From contig JANQRZ010000003.1 of NCBI GenBank assembly GCA_028284265.1, positions 248,001 through 312,000 on the forward strand: 64,000 bases of DNA, in the 5' to 3' direction. The stretch's first letter is position 1, and the number at the start of each line of letters is the position of its first letter. The position numbers and the translations under genes were made by a program. Positions 8,734-16,511 of the stretch are shown here, piece by piece. The stretch comes from Rhodothermales bacterium (lineage in GTDB: Bacteria > Bacteroidota > Rhodothermia > Rhodothermales > JANQRZ01). A model generated the notes under the pieces. That model saw nothing but the letters and a program-made list of their open reading frames with translations. It was not told the origin of the DNA and made no database searches.

Positions 8734-9198
8734 CTAGTTCGAGGAGACAAGCTCGTTGCGGGTGCCGACCTCGATCCGGCGCGGCTTCCGCTCCTCGGCC
8801 TTGGCGACGCGGACAGTCAGCACGCCATCGTCGAAAGTCGCCTCGATGTTGTCGGCATCCGCGTTCGGGCCGAATGTGAACGAGCGGAAGAAACGGCCAT
8901 AGGTCCGCTCGATGCGGTGGAACTGGCTCTTCTCATGGTCGCTCTGCATTGAGCGCTCGCCCGAGATTTTGAGGGTGCCTTCTTCGAGCGTGATTTCAAG
9001 GTCATTCCGGTCAATGCCCGGCACGTCCATCTGGATGACGTAGGCATCCTCAGTCTCAGCGAGGTCAGCGCGCGGAGTCCAGACGGCGGATTCCTGGCCC
9101 TCGCCGGTCGTGCGACCGTGGAACGTGTCGAAGAGGTTGGTCATTTCGCGGCGGAGCATGTCGAAGTCGTTGCCCCGCGTATAGCGTATGAGTGCCAT
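8734..9198 (-). CDS. Small heat shock protein Hsp20
   Basis: A 154-residue Hsp20 / alpha-crystallin family chaperone, which holds unfolding proteins in an ATP-independent way. The alpha-crystallin domain covers roughly residues 45-145: it opens with ADLAETEDAYVIQMDVPGID, continues EITLEEGTLKISGER and the family GRFFRSFTFG strand, and closes with the A-x-x-x-x-G-V-L-type motif ATFDDGVLTVRVAKAEE. The start at 9198 (MALIRYTRGNDFDML) is the normal beginning for this group; an upstream in-frame ATG at 9294 adds 32 residues that do not fit the family. A terminator follows. It is divergent from the molybdenum-carrier-like gene, and I see no CIRCE element between them. Confidence 0.92.
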   Translation of the reverse strand: MALIRYTRGNDFDMLRREMTNLFDTFHGRTTGEGQESAVWTPRADLAETEDAYVIQMDVPGIDRNDLEITLEEGTLKISGERSMQSDHEKSQFHRIERTYGRFFRSFTFGPNADADNIEATFDDGVLTVRVAKAEERKPRRIEVGTRNELVSSN

Positions 9199-9389
9199 GG
9201 GAACGTGAGGCTTGGTTAACGATGGGGTCGGTTCGCTCCGGTAGAGATGGGGACCGAGGCGCACCGTGAGTCGGTCTATCATGCGCTGTGCCACTAGGCG
9301 ATTTTTGCCAACGTGGCAGACTTTGCGTGCCGAACTTCCGAAACCGTTTGCCGATTTTACGGACCTCGCTTTCTTGCGCCACCGACCGT

Positions 9390-9860
9390 ATGACGGAATT
9401 TCAACTCACCATCCACTCTGGCGGGCAGACCGGCGTAGACCGCGCGGCCCTTGACGCGGCGCTCGCGCTCGGCGTGCCGGTCGGCGGGTGGTGTCCGCAG
9501 GGGCGACGGTCCGAGGATGGCCCCATCGCCCCGCACTATCTGCTCCGCGAGACCCCGAGTACGTACTACGTCGAGCGCACCCGGTGGAACGTCCGCGACG
9601 CCGACGCCACGCTCATCCTCACCCGAGGCGAACCCACCGGAGGCACGGCAACGACGGTAAAAGCTGCTCGCCGTCTCGGCAAACCACTCTTCATCATGGA
9701 CCTCGCGGAAGTAGACGAGGTGGAGCCGGTAGCCGAGTGGCTCCAAGCCGAGGACGTTCGTGTGCTGAATGTGGCCGGGCCGCGCGAGAGCACATCGCCC
9801 GGCATCTACGCCGATGCGCGAGCGTTCGTCGAGCGTCTGATTCGCACGACGGGAGATTAG
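9390..9860 (+). CDS. Putative molybdenum carrier-like Rossmann protein (MoCo_carrier family)
   Basis: A 156-residue protein of the family annotated as putative molybdenum carrier, part of the LOG/SLOG-like nucleotide-binding Rossmann group. The N-terminal glycine motif IHSGGQTGVDRAALDAAL (residues 7-24) and GGWCPQGRRSEDGPIA are diagnostic; a second motif, LTRGEPTGGTATTVKAA, matches the family's GGT segment near the ligand site. The start ATG at 9390 is chosen because the longer reading begins in non-conserved sequence. The true ligand is uncertain, since many members are known only from structure and homology. Its stop codon overlaps by four bases the stop codon of the convergent TonB-C gene. 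Confidence 0.82.
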   Translation: MTEFQLTIHSGGQTGVDRAALDAALALGVPVGGWCPQGRRSEDGPIAPHYLLRETPSTYYVERTRWNVRDADATLILTRGEPTGGTATTVKAARRLGKPLFIMDLAEVDEVEPVAEWLQAEDVRVLNVAGPRESTSPGIYADARAFVERLIRTTGD

Positions 9861-10582
9861 CGGAGCCGGAATCGAACGGGGAGCACGAAGCGGGTAATCA
9901 CGGCTTGGCCTGCCTCGTATCCGGGGTTAAACGCGGAGGCGCGGATGACGCGGATAGCCTCGGTGCATAGGCTATTGCTGGGGGCACGGACGCAGACCGG
10001 GTGGAGTACGTTGCCACTTTTTCCCACGGCAAACCTGACGAACACGGTTCCCTCAGCCCCACGCTGCCTGGCATCTTCGGGATATCGGACCTTGCTCTGC
10101 AAGCTGTCGAATCCGCCGATTAACTCGGGCGGTCGGTCGGTTATGGTATAAACCACCTCAGCTCCAGTCGGCCAGACAACGATGTGATCCCCGGAGTGTT
10201 CAAGCCAGACATCGGTGGAATCGAGGGCGAAACGGACAGGAATGATGAGGTCAATTTTTGCAGGGCCTCCATCTTTCCAAAGAGCAGGTTCGAACTGAGC
10301 CTGACGCACAGCACGCAGCGCCTCTGCGTCGAGCACAGGTCCAGCGCTTTGTTGAACGCTGACTTCAGCACCCTGCCTGTTTTCCAACACCGTCACCCGA
10401 ATACGAACGTCGCCTTCGATGCGGTCGTTTTGCGCTTTGTCGGGGTAGCGAAGCTCGGCGCGGATCGTATCCAGACCACCGACAATACGTGCGCCTCTGA
10501 GGAGGTGAGGGCCTTCCTCATCAAGTTGCGCCTGAGCAGGCAGCGTGATGAGAAGCAGACAGAGCGGAGCGAGTCGAAACAC
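9857..10582 (-). CDS. Periplasmic protein with two TonB C-terminal domains
   Basis: A 241-residue exported protein with a cleavable-looking signal peptide (ends LPAQAQ, near residue 18) and two TonB_C domains in tandem. Domain 1 spans about residues 30-115 (ELRYPDKAQNDRIEGDVRIR, then DAEALRAVRQAQFEPAL); domain 2 covers about 150-241 (KVRYPEDARQRGAEGTVFVR, then EAIRVIRASAFNPGYEAG). Unlike a real TonB it has no N-terminal membrane anchor with the ExbB/ExbD-contact His, nor a proline-rich spacer, so it is unlikely to energise receptors directly. The next gene upstream encodes a single-domain relative, and the pair probably arose by duplication. Cysteines (PVCVRAPSNSLC) in domain 2 could form a disulfide. 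Confidence 0.82.
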   Translation of the reverse strand: MFRLAPLCLLLITLPAQAQLDEEGPHLLRGARIVGGLDTIRAELRYPDKAQNDRIEGDVRIRVTVLENRQGAEVSVQQSAGPVLDAEALRAVRQAQFEPALWKDGGPAKIDLIIPVRFALDSTDVWLEHSGDHIVVWPTGAEVVYTITDRPPELIGGFDSLQSKVRYPEDARQRGAEGTVFVRFAVGKSGNVLHPVCVRAPSNSLCTEAIRVIRASAFNPGYEAGQAVITRFVLPVRFRLR

Positions 10583-10593
10583 GACGGGGGCTG

Positions 10594-10965
10594 CTAGCGA
10601 TCTTCAGTCTGCTCGCCAGCGAGGACGAACTTGATCGGCAGGGTGTATTGCACTTTCACCGGCTGGCCCGCGTCCTTGCCGGGCGTGAATCGAGCTTGCC
10701 GGGTCGCGCGCAGTGCCTCGGCATCAAGTTCTGGACTGACACTCTGCGCTATCTCTGCGTCGGTAACAGCACCTTGCTCGTCTACGACGAACTTGACGAA
10801 AACGGTACCCTCGGTGCCTTCGGCTTTTGCCGTTTCGGGGTAGGTGATCTCTTGGATTAGGCCTTCGATGCCGCCGATGAGTTGGGGGTGCTCATCAACG
10901 ACGGTTTTCTGCGCTTGGGCGGGAAGAGCAACGAAAAGGAGGGCGAGGGAGAGGAAGCGAAGCAT
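10594..10965 (-). CDS. Periplasmic protein with one TonB C-terminal domain
   Basis: A 123-residue exported protein: signal peptide MLRFLSLALLFVALPAQA, then one TonB_C domain with EITYPETAKAEGTEGTVFVK and DAEALRATRQARFTPGKDAG, the same two landmarks as in its neighbour. The start at 10965 gives a proper signal peptide; the longer reading adds 16 residues of doubtful sequence. It lies 11 bases upstream of the two-domain relative on the same strand, forming a small operon. It lacks the membrane anchor and spacer of TonB, so a role as a periplasmic binding or scaffold domain is more likely than energy transfer. Confidence 0.82.
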   Translation of the reverse strand: MLRFLSLALLFVALPAQAQKTVVDEHPQLIGGIEGLIQEITYPETAKAEGTEGTVFVKFVVDEQGAVTDAEIAQSVSPELDAEALRATRQARFTPGKDAGQPVKVQYTLPIKFVLAGEQTEDR

Positions 10966-11021
10966 GGGTGGCAAGGTGGTACAGTGGAAGAAGGCTACCC
11001 TGCCAAGACACAAAACCTCTG

Positions 11022-11360
11022 CTAGAGTTGCTCTCCGTCTCGCGCCCGTTCCCGGTAGCTATTGCCGTAGAGGTCTTCACCCGACTTGAGGCGACGGGCG
11101 GCACGGACGTAGACATAGATCACCGCCGCCGATCCACCTACGACGGTCGCGACGAGGGGGAGCCAGAACGGCATATCGAAGACGCCGTCAGTAAACCATC
11201 CCGGTCGCTTCGCCCGCACGTCTGGGTTCAGCACCGCTTTGTCGACGAGCCACACCGTCAGGCCGAGGCCGAAGACCACGACGAGGGCGGCGGCCCCACG
11301 AAGCAGCCGGAGGATGCGCGCTGGGTCGAGGTCGCTGGTTTGGTCGTCAGTCGCAGGCAT
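11022..11360 (-). CDS. Small two-helix membrane protein, hypothetical
   Basis: A 112-residue protein with two predicted membrane helices: one near residues 22-42 (ALVVVFGLGLTVWLVDKAV) and one near 66-88 (MPFWLPLVATVVGGSAAVIYVYV), joined by a loop with several charged residues, and a basic C-terminal tail. I do not recognise a family. Its start at 11360 (MPATDD) lies inside the 3' end of the hisA-like gene on the same strand (14-base overlap), so it is translationally linked to it. The ATG five codons upstream is also possible. Confidence 0.7.
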   Translation of the reverse strand: MPATDDQTSDLDPARILRLLRGAAALVVVFGLGLTVWLVDKAVLNPDVRAKRPGWFTDGVFDMPFWLPLVATVVGGSAAVIYVYVRAARRLKSGEDLYGNSYRERARDGEQL

Positions 11361-12078
11361 CGTCTTCCTGTTCACGGAGGCGAGCGGTGGAAAAGCGGTC
11401 GAGGTTCACGACCTCCTTGCGGTGCCAGCACCAGAGCTTCTGGCAGGGGAAGCGGTTCTCGTAGAGTGCCCGCCCGAGGATCACAGAGTCGAGACCGAGC
11501 GGCTTCATTTCTTGCAGACGGAGCAGGTCTTGGTAGCCGGTGACCCCTCCGGCAGCCGTGATGCGCGCTTTCTTCAACACCGACCCGAGTGCCCGGTAGG
11601 CCTCCACGTCCACGCCATCGGGCGTGGTCGCGGTGTAGAGGATGCGCCGGACGCCGCGTCGCTCCAAGTCGAGCGCCGTCTCAATAGCACCGTCCGTCGC
11701 GTCGAGCGCGACGACGACGCGGCTGCACGAATGCTTCGCCACAGCAGCCTCGGCGAAGTCTGGGTCGCTCGCATCGTCGAGCACAGCGCGGTAGACCCCG
11801 GCCTCGATCAAAGCGTCCACATCGTCCATCGTGCGAATACCGCCTTTGACCTCAACGGGAATATCGAGGGCGTCGGCGATCTGAGCGATGGTGTCGCGGT
11901 TGACCGTTCGCTCGTCGTCGTGATCCGTGAGGTGGAGGACGCGGGCGTTCTGGACGCGCCACAGCTTCGCCATCTTGACGGGGTCGTCAAAGTAGGTCGT
12001 TTCCACGCCGTATTGCTCGCCACGGCGACGGATGCAGTGCCCGTTGCGGAGGTCGATGGCCGGGATGATGAGGAACAT
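11347..12078 (-). CDS. hisA: HisA-like phosphoribosyl isomerase
   Basis: A 243-residue TIM barrel of the HisA/HisF family. HisA isomerises ProFAR in histidine synthesis. The first strand IIPAIDLRNGHCIRRRGEQ carries the first catalytic Asp (Asp9), the VVVALDATDG strand supplies the second acidic residue, and the phosphate sites are seen in VKGGIRT, ITAAGGVTG and SVILGRALYENRF. In place of the usual T-D-I-x-R-D-G-T strand it reads YTATTPDGVD, so part of the active-site loop is altered. No other histidine genes lie nearby. The tail after the barrel (FPCQKLWCWHRKEVVNLDRF) is unusual and has two Cys and two Trp. The start at 12078 is the first that gives a complete first strand. Activity as HisA is likely but not certain. 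Confidence 0.78.
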   Translation of the reverse strand: MFLIIPAIDLRNGHCIRRRGEQYGVETTYFDDPVKMAKLWRVQNARVLHLTDHDDERTVNRDTIAQIADALDIPVEVKGGIRTMDDVDALIEAGVYRAVLDDASDPDFAEAAVAKHSCSRVVVALDATDGAIETALDLERRGVRRILYTATTPDGVDVEAYRALGSVLKKARITAAGGVTGYQDLLRLQEMKPLGLDSVILGRALYENRFPCQKLWCWHRKEVVNLDRFSTARLREQEDDACD

Positions 12079-12142
12079 GGGGCGCTGGTGTTGAAGCGAC
12101 ACAGCAGCTATAAACGCGCAGCAGTGGACCTCGATCCCCTCA

Positions 12143-12964
12143 CTACTCGATCTTCGATAACTCCTGCGAACGCTGCGTGGCGGTAGCAACCGCGTTGATG
12201 AGCATCGTCCGCAGGCCGTGGGATTCGAGGTCAGCGACAGCGGCGATGGCGGTGCCGCCTGGCGTCGTGACCTCATCGCGGAGGATCGCCGGGTGCTTGC
12301 CGGTCTCGACGGCGAGTTTGGCCGCGCCGAGGACGGTCTGTGCCGCGAGGCGGAGCGAGGTCGGACGCGGTAGGCCTTGCTTCACGCCGCCATCGGTGAG
12401 TGCTTCGATGACCATATAGACGTAGGCCGGGCCGCTGCCGGATAGCCCTGTCACCGCGTCCATCAGCGATTCGGGTATGACCTCGACCTTGCCGACGGAC
12501 TCGAACACTTCTTGCGCCAGCACGAGGTGCGCCTCGCTCGCGTGCTGCCCGGCGGCAATCGCGGTTGCCCCTTCGTCTACAAGCGCGGGCGTGTTCGGCA
12601 TCGCCCGGACGACGGCAATCTCATCGCCGAGTGCCTCGCGGATGGCGTCGGTCGTGATGCCAGCGAGGACCGAGAGCACAACGGCATCGGGCGCGACATG
12701 TCCGCGAATCTGGCCGAGCAGGCCGCCGATATGTTGCGGCTTGACGGCGAGGACGATGACGCTTGCCCCCTGTGCCGCCGCGACGTTGTCGGTACCAGTC
12801 TGGATACCGGGGAACTGCTCGGCAAGGGCATCAAGGGCGGGAGGAGTACGGCGCGTGACGCGGATGCGCTCGGCGGGGAGGTCGTCGCCCCGCAGGAGGC
12901 CGCCGAGAAGGGCGCGCCCGATGTTGCCGGTTCCGAGGATAGCGACGGTTTGGTTCTTCAGCAC
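12143..12964 (-). CDS. proC: Pyrroline-5-carboxylate reductase ProC
   Basis: A 273-residue enzyme for the last step of proline synthesis, reducing 1-pyrroline-5-carboxylate with NAD(P)H. The Rossmann motif AILGTGNIGRALLGGLL is at the N-terminus, VVRAMPNTPALVDEGATAI is in the middle, and the C-terminal dimer domain holds the strongly conserved GLSGSGPAYVYMVIEALTDG and RDEVTTPGGTAIAA. I chose the GTG at 12964 (VLKNQTVAILG), which matches the family's usual length; an ATG at 13000 would add 12 residues. It is 64 bases upstream of the hisA-like gene on the same strand. Confidence 0.92.
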   Translation of the reverse strand: MLKNQTVAILGTGNIGRALLGGLLRGDDLPAERIRVTRRTPPALDALAEQFPGIQTGTDNVAAAQGASVIVLAVKPQHIGGLLGQIRGHVAPDAVVLSVLAGITTDAIREALGDEIAVVRAMPNTPALVDEGATAIAAGQHASEAHLVLAQEVFESVGKVEVIPESLMDAVTGLSGSGPAYVYMVIEALTDGGVKQGLPRPTSLRLAAQTVLGAAKLAVETGKHPAILRDEVTTPGGTAIAAVADLESHGLRTMLINAVATATQRSQELSKIE

Positions 12965-13173
12965 GGGATAGCATGGGTTGGTGGCGGAGAGGTACAGCAT
13001 ACTTCCATCGGGCGAACGCGACCGTAAAGACAGAGTAAAGCGCACCACCGTTGCGGCGGCTATGACCCGAGGTTGTCAGTCCGGTAGCGTATCTGCGAAA
13101 CCGAACGGTCTCTGATTACATTCCCCGATTCCCCGTGCCCACGTTCACCCTCTCTCCGCCTCACTCTGCACCG

Positions 13174-15294
13174 ATGCCGATCGCTCCCGCTGTGTCCGAT
13201 GCCGCGATTGATGCGGCCCTGCGCGAGCACTTCGGGTTCGATGCACTCCGGCGCGGGCAGCGCGAGGCCGTCGCCTCGGTCCTCGGCGGGTCCGATACGC
13301 TCGTGGTGATGCCGACGGGGGCGGGCAAGTCGCTCGTCTATCAGCTCGCGGCGTGCCTCTCGGACGGCGTGACCGTCGTGATCTCGCCGCTCATAGCGTT
13401 GATGAAGGACCAAGTGGATGCGCTGGAGCGACGAGGAATTCCGGCAGTTGCGCTCAACTCGTCGCTAGGCGCGGAAGAGCAGCGAGCCGGGCTGCGGGCA
13501 CTGCGAAACGGTGAGGTTCGGCTCGTCTATGTCGCCCCGGAGCGGCTTCGCAACCGTGCCTTCTTGGGTGCCCTCGCCGAAGCGTCAGTCGCGCTCCTCG
13601 CCGTCGATGAGGCGCACTGCATCAGTCAGTGGGGTCACGACTTCCGTCCCGACTATCTCCAGATCGCCCGCGCCCGCCACCGTATGGGCGATCCGACGAC
13701 GGTCGCGCTCACCGCCACCGCGACGCCCCGTGTGCAGGACGACATCCTTGCCACCCTCGGCACTGAGCGAGCCGAGCGCGTCGTCACTGGGTTCAACCGG
13801 CCCAACCTCTTTTTCAATGTTCAGGCCACGCCGACGGCCAACGACAAGCGTCGGGCGCTGAATGCCTTTCTCGATGAGCACGACGGCGCGGGGCTGGTCT
13901 ATGTCAGCACGCGCAAGCAGTGCGAGGACGTGACCCGATTTATCCGCGACGAGGTCGGGCGCACCGTGCAGGCGTATCACGCCGGGCTGCCCGACGCGGA
14001 GCGGACCGAGGTGCAGGATGCCTTCATGACAGGCGACCTTGATCTTGTCGTCGCCACCAATGCGTTCGGGATGGGCGTGGACCGGGCCGACGTTCGGTTC
14101 GTCGTCCACTGGGGCATTCCCGCGACGCTCGAAGCCTACTACCAAGAGGCCGGTCGCGCCGGGCGTGATGGCGAACCTGCGGAGGCTCTCTTATTCTATG
14201 CGACGCACGATGCGGCCCTCCGCGAGTGGTTCATCGAGCAGTACGCCCCCGCCGAGCGCGACCTGCGGGCGATCCACCGCCACCTCGTCCGCGAAGCCGA
14301 GAGCGAGTGGGTGACCGTCGATCAGGAACTCGTCGCCGAGCGGGTGGAACAGCATCCGGTTGGCGCACGAGTCGGGATCAGCCTCTTGGAGCGGATGGGG
14401 ATGCTGGAGCGAGGCGAAGATCTTGGCCCACTTCGGCAGTATGCCATCCGTGCATGGGACGGCGAGAAGGCCGACCGTGTGCTCGAACGCTCGGCAGAGC
14501 GGCAGCGCGCCAAGCGGCAGGCCCTCGCCCGAATGACGGCCTATGCCGAATCCGATGCCTGCCGCCGCCAACTCCTCCTTGACCACTTCGGCGATCCCGA
14601 GCCACCCGTCGCCGAGCGGTGCTGCGACAACTGTCTCGTTGCCGCGCAGGTCGCCGAAGCCCCGGACGAGCTGCCCGCCTTCGAGAGTCTGCCGATGGCC
14701 TCCCGAATTGCCATTGGGCTACTCGATCTCGTGCGCCGACTGCGGTGGAGCGTCGGGCGCAAGACGCTCGCCAAGATTCTCGCGGGGTCGAAAGCGGCGG
14801 GGATGGACCGGCGCGAATACACTGAGTCGCCGTACTACGGTCGCCTCGGGTTCATGTCTCAAGACGACATCGACAGCCTGTACAAGCAGCTTATCGCTAT
14901 CGGGTACCTGAAGGTCGTCGGGTCTGAGTATCCCGTCGTCGAGTTGACCGCGCTGGGCAAGCGCGCCCTCGCGCACCGCGAAGCCATCACGCTCGATATG
15001 CCTACCTCTGCTTCGGCGCGGGGCGGCTCCTCGAAAGGCGCGTCTTCGGTTGTACCGGATGAACCGCTCGACGCTGACGCTGCGGGCCTCTTTGCGGAAC
15101 TGAAAGCGTGGCGTACCGAGCAGGCGCGCGCGCAAGTAGTCCCACCCTACGTCGTCTTCAACGACCGGACGCTCGATGCCCTCGCTCGCGCCCGACCGCA
15201 GGATGAAGACGCCTTGCTTGCTATCAAGGGTATCGGTCCGGCCAAACTAGAACGCTACGGCGCGGACGTGCTACGGATCATCGCTGATGCCTGA
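13174..15294 (+). CDS. recQ: ATP-dependent DNA helicase RecQ
   Basis: A roughly 706-residue RecQ 3'-5' helicase for replication fork repair and recombination. Motifs in order: motif 0 (FGFDALRRGQREAVASVL), Walker A (MPTGAGKS, Lys52), DEAH box at residues 145-148 (VDEAHCISQWGHDFRPDY, which includes the aromatic-rich loop), motif V/VI (NAFGMGVDRADVRFVVHW and YYQEAGRAGRDG). A zinc-binding subdomain follows (CRRQLLLDHFG, then CCDNC), then winged helix, and a C-terminal HRDC domain in the last 75 residues. The ATG at 13174 is preferred; a GTG at 13135 is in frame. Its 3' end overlaps the convergent TIGR02757 gene by 24 bases. Confidence 0.94.
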   Translation: MPIAPAVSDAAIDAALREHFGFDALRRGQREAVASVLGGSDTLVVMPTGAGKSLVYQLAACLSDGVTVVISPLIALMKDQVDALERRGIPAVALNSSLGAEEQRAGLRALRNGEVRLVYVAPERLRNRAFLGALAEASVALLAVDEAHCISQWGHDFRPDYLQIARARHRMGDPTTVALTATATPRVQDDILATLGTERAERVVTGFNRPNLFFNVQATPTANDKRRALNAFLDEHDGAGLVYVSTRKQCEDVTRFIRDEVGRTVQAYHAGLPDAERTEVQDAFMTGDLDLVVATNAFGMGVDRADVRFVVHWGIPATLEAYYQEAGRAGRDGEPAEALLFYATHDAALREWFIEQYAPAERDLRAIHRHLVREAESEWVTVDQELVAERVEQHPVGARVGISLLERMGMLERGEDLGPLRQYAIRAWDGEKADRVLERSAERQRAKRQALARMTAYAESDACRRQLLLDHFGDPEPPVAERCCDNCLVAAQVAEAPDELPAFESLPMASRIAIGLLDLVRRLRWSVGRKTLAKILAGSKAAGMDRREYTESPYYGRLGFMSQDDIDSLYKQLIAIGYLKVVGSEYPVVELTALGKRALAHREAITLDMPTSASARGGSSKGASSVVPDEPLDADAAGLFAELKAWRTEQARAQVVPPYVVFNDRTLDALARARPQDEDALLAIKGIGPAKLERYGADVLRIIADA

Positions 15295-16080
15295 GTTCAA
15301 GAACTCATCCGGGTGCTCGTGTCCATAGGCCCCGGAACCGAAGAGAGCAAAGTCGTACCGGCAGGGATCATTGGAATCGAAGGCGCGGCATCGGTCAGTG
15401 AGTGCGAGCGCGGCGCGCCAGTCATCTTGCTTCCGAGTCAATAAGCCGAGTGCCCGCGCCTGCCGCCCCGTATGCACGTCAAGTGGAAGGACAAGTTGGG
15501 CCGGGGCGATGCGCGTCCATGCACCGAAATCCACGGGGCCGGGCCGTACCATCCAGCGGAGGTACATCGAGAGTCGCTTGCACGCACTGCCAGTTGAGGG
15601 GCGTGCCAGGTGCTTCTGAAGCCGCTTTGGGATGCCGGGTGCGGCAGTCATCACCGATTCGCTGAACCCTTGGAGCGCCGGGCCAATGTGTGGCGTGTCC
15701 GGCGATAGGTGGGATGCGAAGACGGATTCTAGGGTATCGTGCTCACGCAGCAACGCCGAGAGAGAGCGGGTGAGGTGGAGCGCATCGGTTGGTTGAAACG
15801 TGCGGTGTTTGAAGCCATCGAGCCGCGCAGCGTCTCGTTGAACGTCGAAGTTGCGGACGAAGGCGTAAGGGCGAAAGCGCATCCGTTCGCAAAGCTCGGC
15901 CAGCTTTGCCATGATCGTAGCGCGGCGGCCCCACGCGAGCAGGGCGGCGTACAGACCAATGACCTCGCGGTCACGCGGGTCATCGAAGCCGTGCGGTATA
16001 GCAATCGGATCGTCGGCAATAAAGGCCGGTTGCTCGTAGCGGGCAACGAGGCTGTCGAGGTAGGTCTGCAGATTAGGCAT
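15271..16080 (-). CDS. TIGR02757 family protein (DUF2400)
   Basis: A 269-residue protein of the TIGR02757/DUF2400 family, widespread in Bacteroidota and delta-proteobacteria and not assigned a function. Family landmarks are visible: the PIAIPHGFDDPRDREVIGLYAALLAWG segment near residues 27-52, RLSMYLRWMVRPGPVDFGAW in the middle (with the conserved L-R-W-M-V-R), the VLPLDVHTGRQARALGLL motif and the closing DPCRYDFALFGSGA. The helical pattern with D-V-H-T has led to the idea of a distant link to helix-hairpin-helix DNA glycosylases, but that is not proven. Its end overlaps recQ by 24 bases in convergent orientation. Confidence 0.88.
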   Translation of the reverse strand: MPNLQTYLDSLVARYEQPAFIADDPIAIPHGFDDPRDREVIGLYAALLAWGRRATIMAKLAELCERMRFRPYAFVRNFDVQRDAARLDGFKHRTFQPTDALHLTRSLSALLREHDTLESVFASHLSPDTPHIGPALQGFSESVMTAAPGIPKRLQKHLARPSTGSACKRLSMYLRWMVRPGPVDFGAWTRIAPAQLVLPLDVHTGRQARALGLLTRKQDDWRAALALTDRCRAFDSNDPCRYDFALFGSGAYGHEHPDEFLNSGISDDP

Positions 16081-16088
16081 ACACGAAA

Positions 16089-16117
16089 GTAGGGGCGCAC
16101 TCGTGGTGCGCCCCTAC
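16089..16117. repeat. Perfect 12-bp inverted repeat, REP-like palindrome
   Basis: GTAGGGGCGCAC (16089-16100) is followed after five bases by its exact reverse complement (16106-16117). It lies 9 bases upstream of the TIGR02757 start and downstream of the DUF4342 stop. Read on the minus strand it is followed by TTTC only, so it could be a weak terminator of the DUF4342 gene, but the sequence also resembles REP-type palindromes. Confidence 0.6.
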
Positions 16118-16139
16118 GAAGCCTGCTGGCAAAAGGAGG

Positions 16140-16511
16140 CTACTTACCGATAGTCTTCTCTGTATCGGTGGTCGGCTTCGAGGCAGGCGTTTCGGTTGGT
16201 TCGCCCGTCGCCTCATCTAGGTCACGTTCAACTTCCAGCGTCACGTCGGTCAGCAGCGCTGCGAGCGCCCCGACCGCGGCGAGTACGGGCGAGAGCAGCA
16301 CAGCGGCGGCTCCTGCGCCGAGGCCGACGGTGAGCGGAATCTCAAGAAGGACCCGCTCCTCCTTCTTGATGCGAATATGGCGGACGTTGCCTTCTTCGAC
16401 CAAGTCGCGGATGCGATCTACGAGTTGATTGCCAGCCAGCTTGATCTCTTCAATAGCTTCGCTTGTCGCGGCTTTGGCCTTGTCGGCGACAGAGGGGTTG
16501 CTCTTGCTCAT
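16140..16511 (-). CDS. DUF4342 domain protein
   Basis: A 123-residue protein with a DUF4342 domain. The matching core is EAIEEIKLAGNQLVDRIRDLVEEGNVRHIRIKKEERVLLEIPLTVG (a helix, then an amphipathic beta pair), followed by a hydrophobic stretch rich in Ala, Val and Leu (residues 60-88) that looks like one or two membrane helices. The tail is Thr/Glu/Pro rich. Family members are small membrane-linked proteins of unknown role, some near ECF or stress genes. It is on the minus strand upstream of the TIGR02757 gene with a palindrome between them. Confidence 0.82.
   Translation of the reverse strand: MSKSNPSVADKAKAATSEAIEEIKLAGNQLVDRIRDLVEEGNVRHIRIKKEERVLLEIPLTVGLGAGAAAVLLSPVLAAVGALAALLTDVTLEVERDLDEATGEPTETPASKPTTDTEKTIGK

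Noticed and set aside
9199-9389. CIRCE or sigma32-type promoter between hsp20 and the molybdenum-carrier-like gene
   Set aside because: No TTAGCACTC-N9-GAGTGCTAA inverted repeat or convincing heat-shock hexamers are visible.
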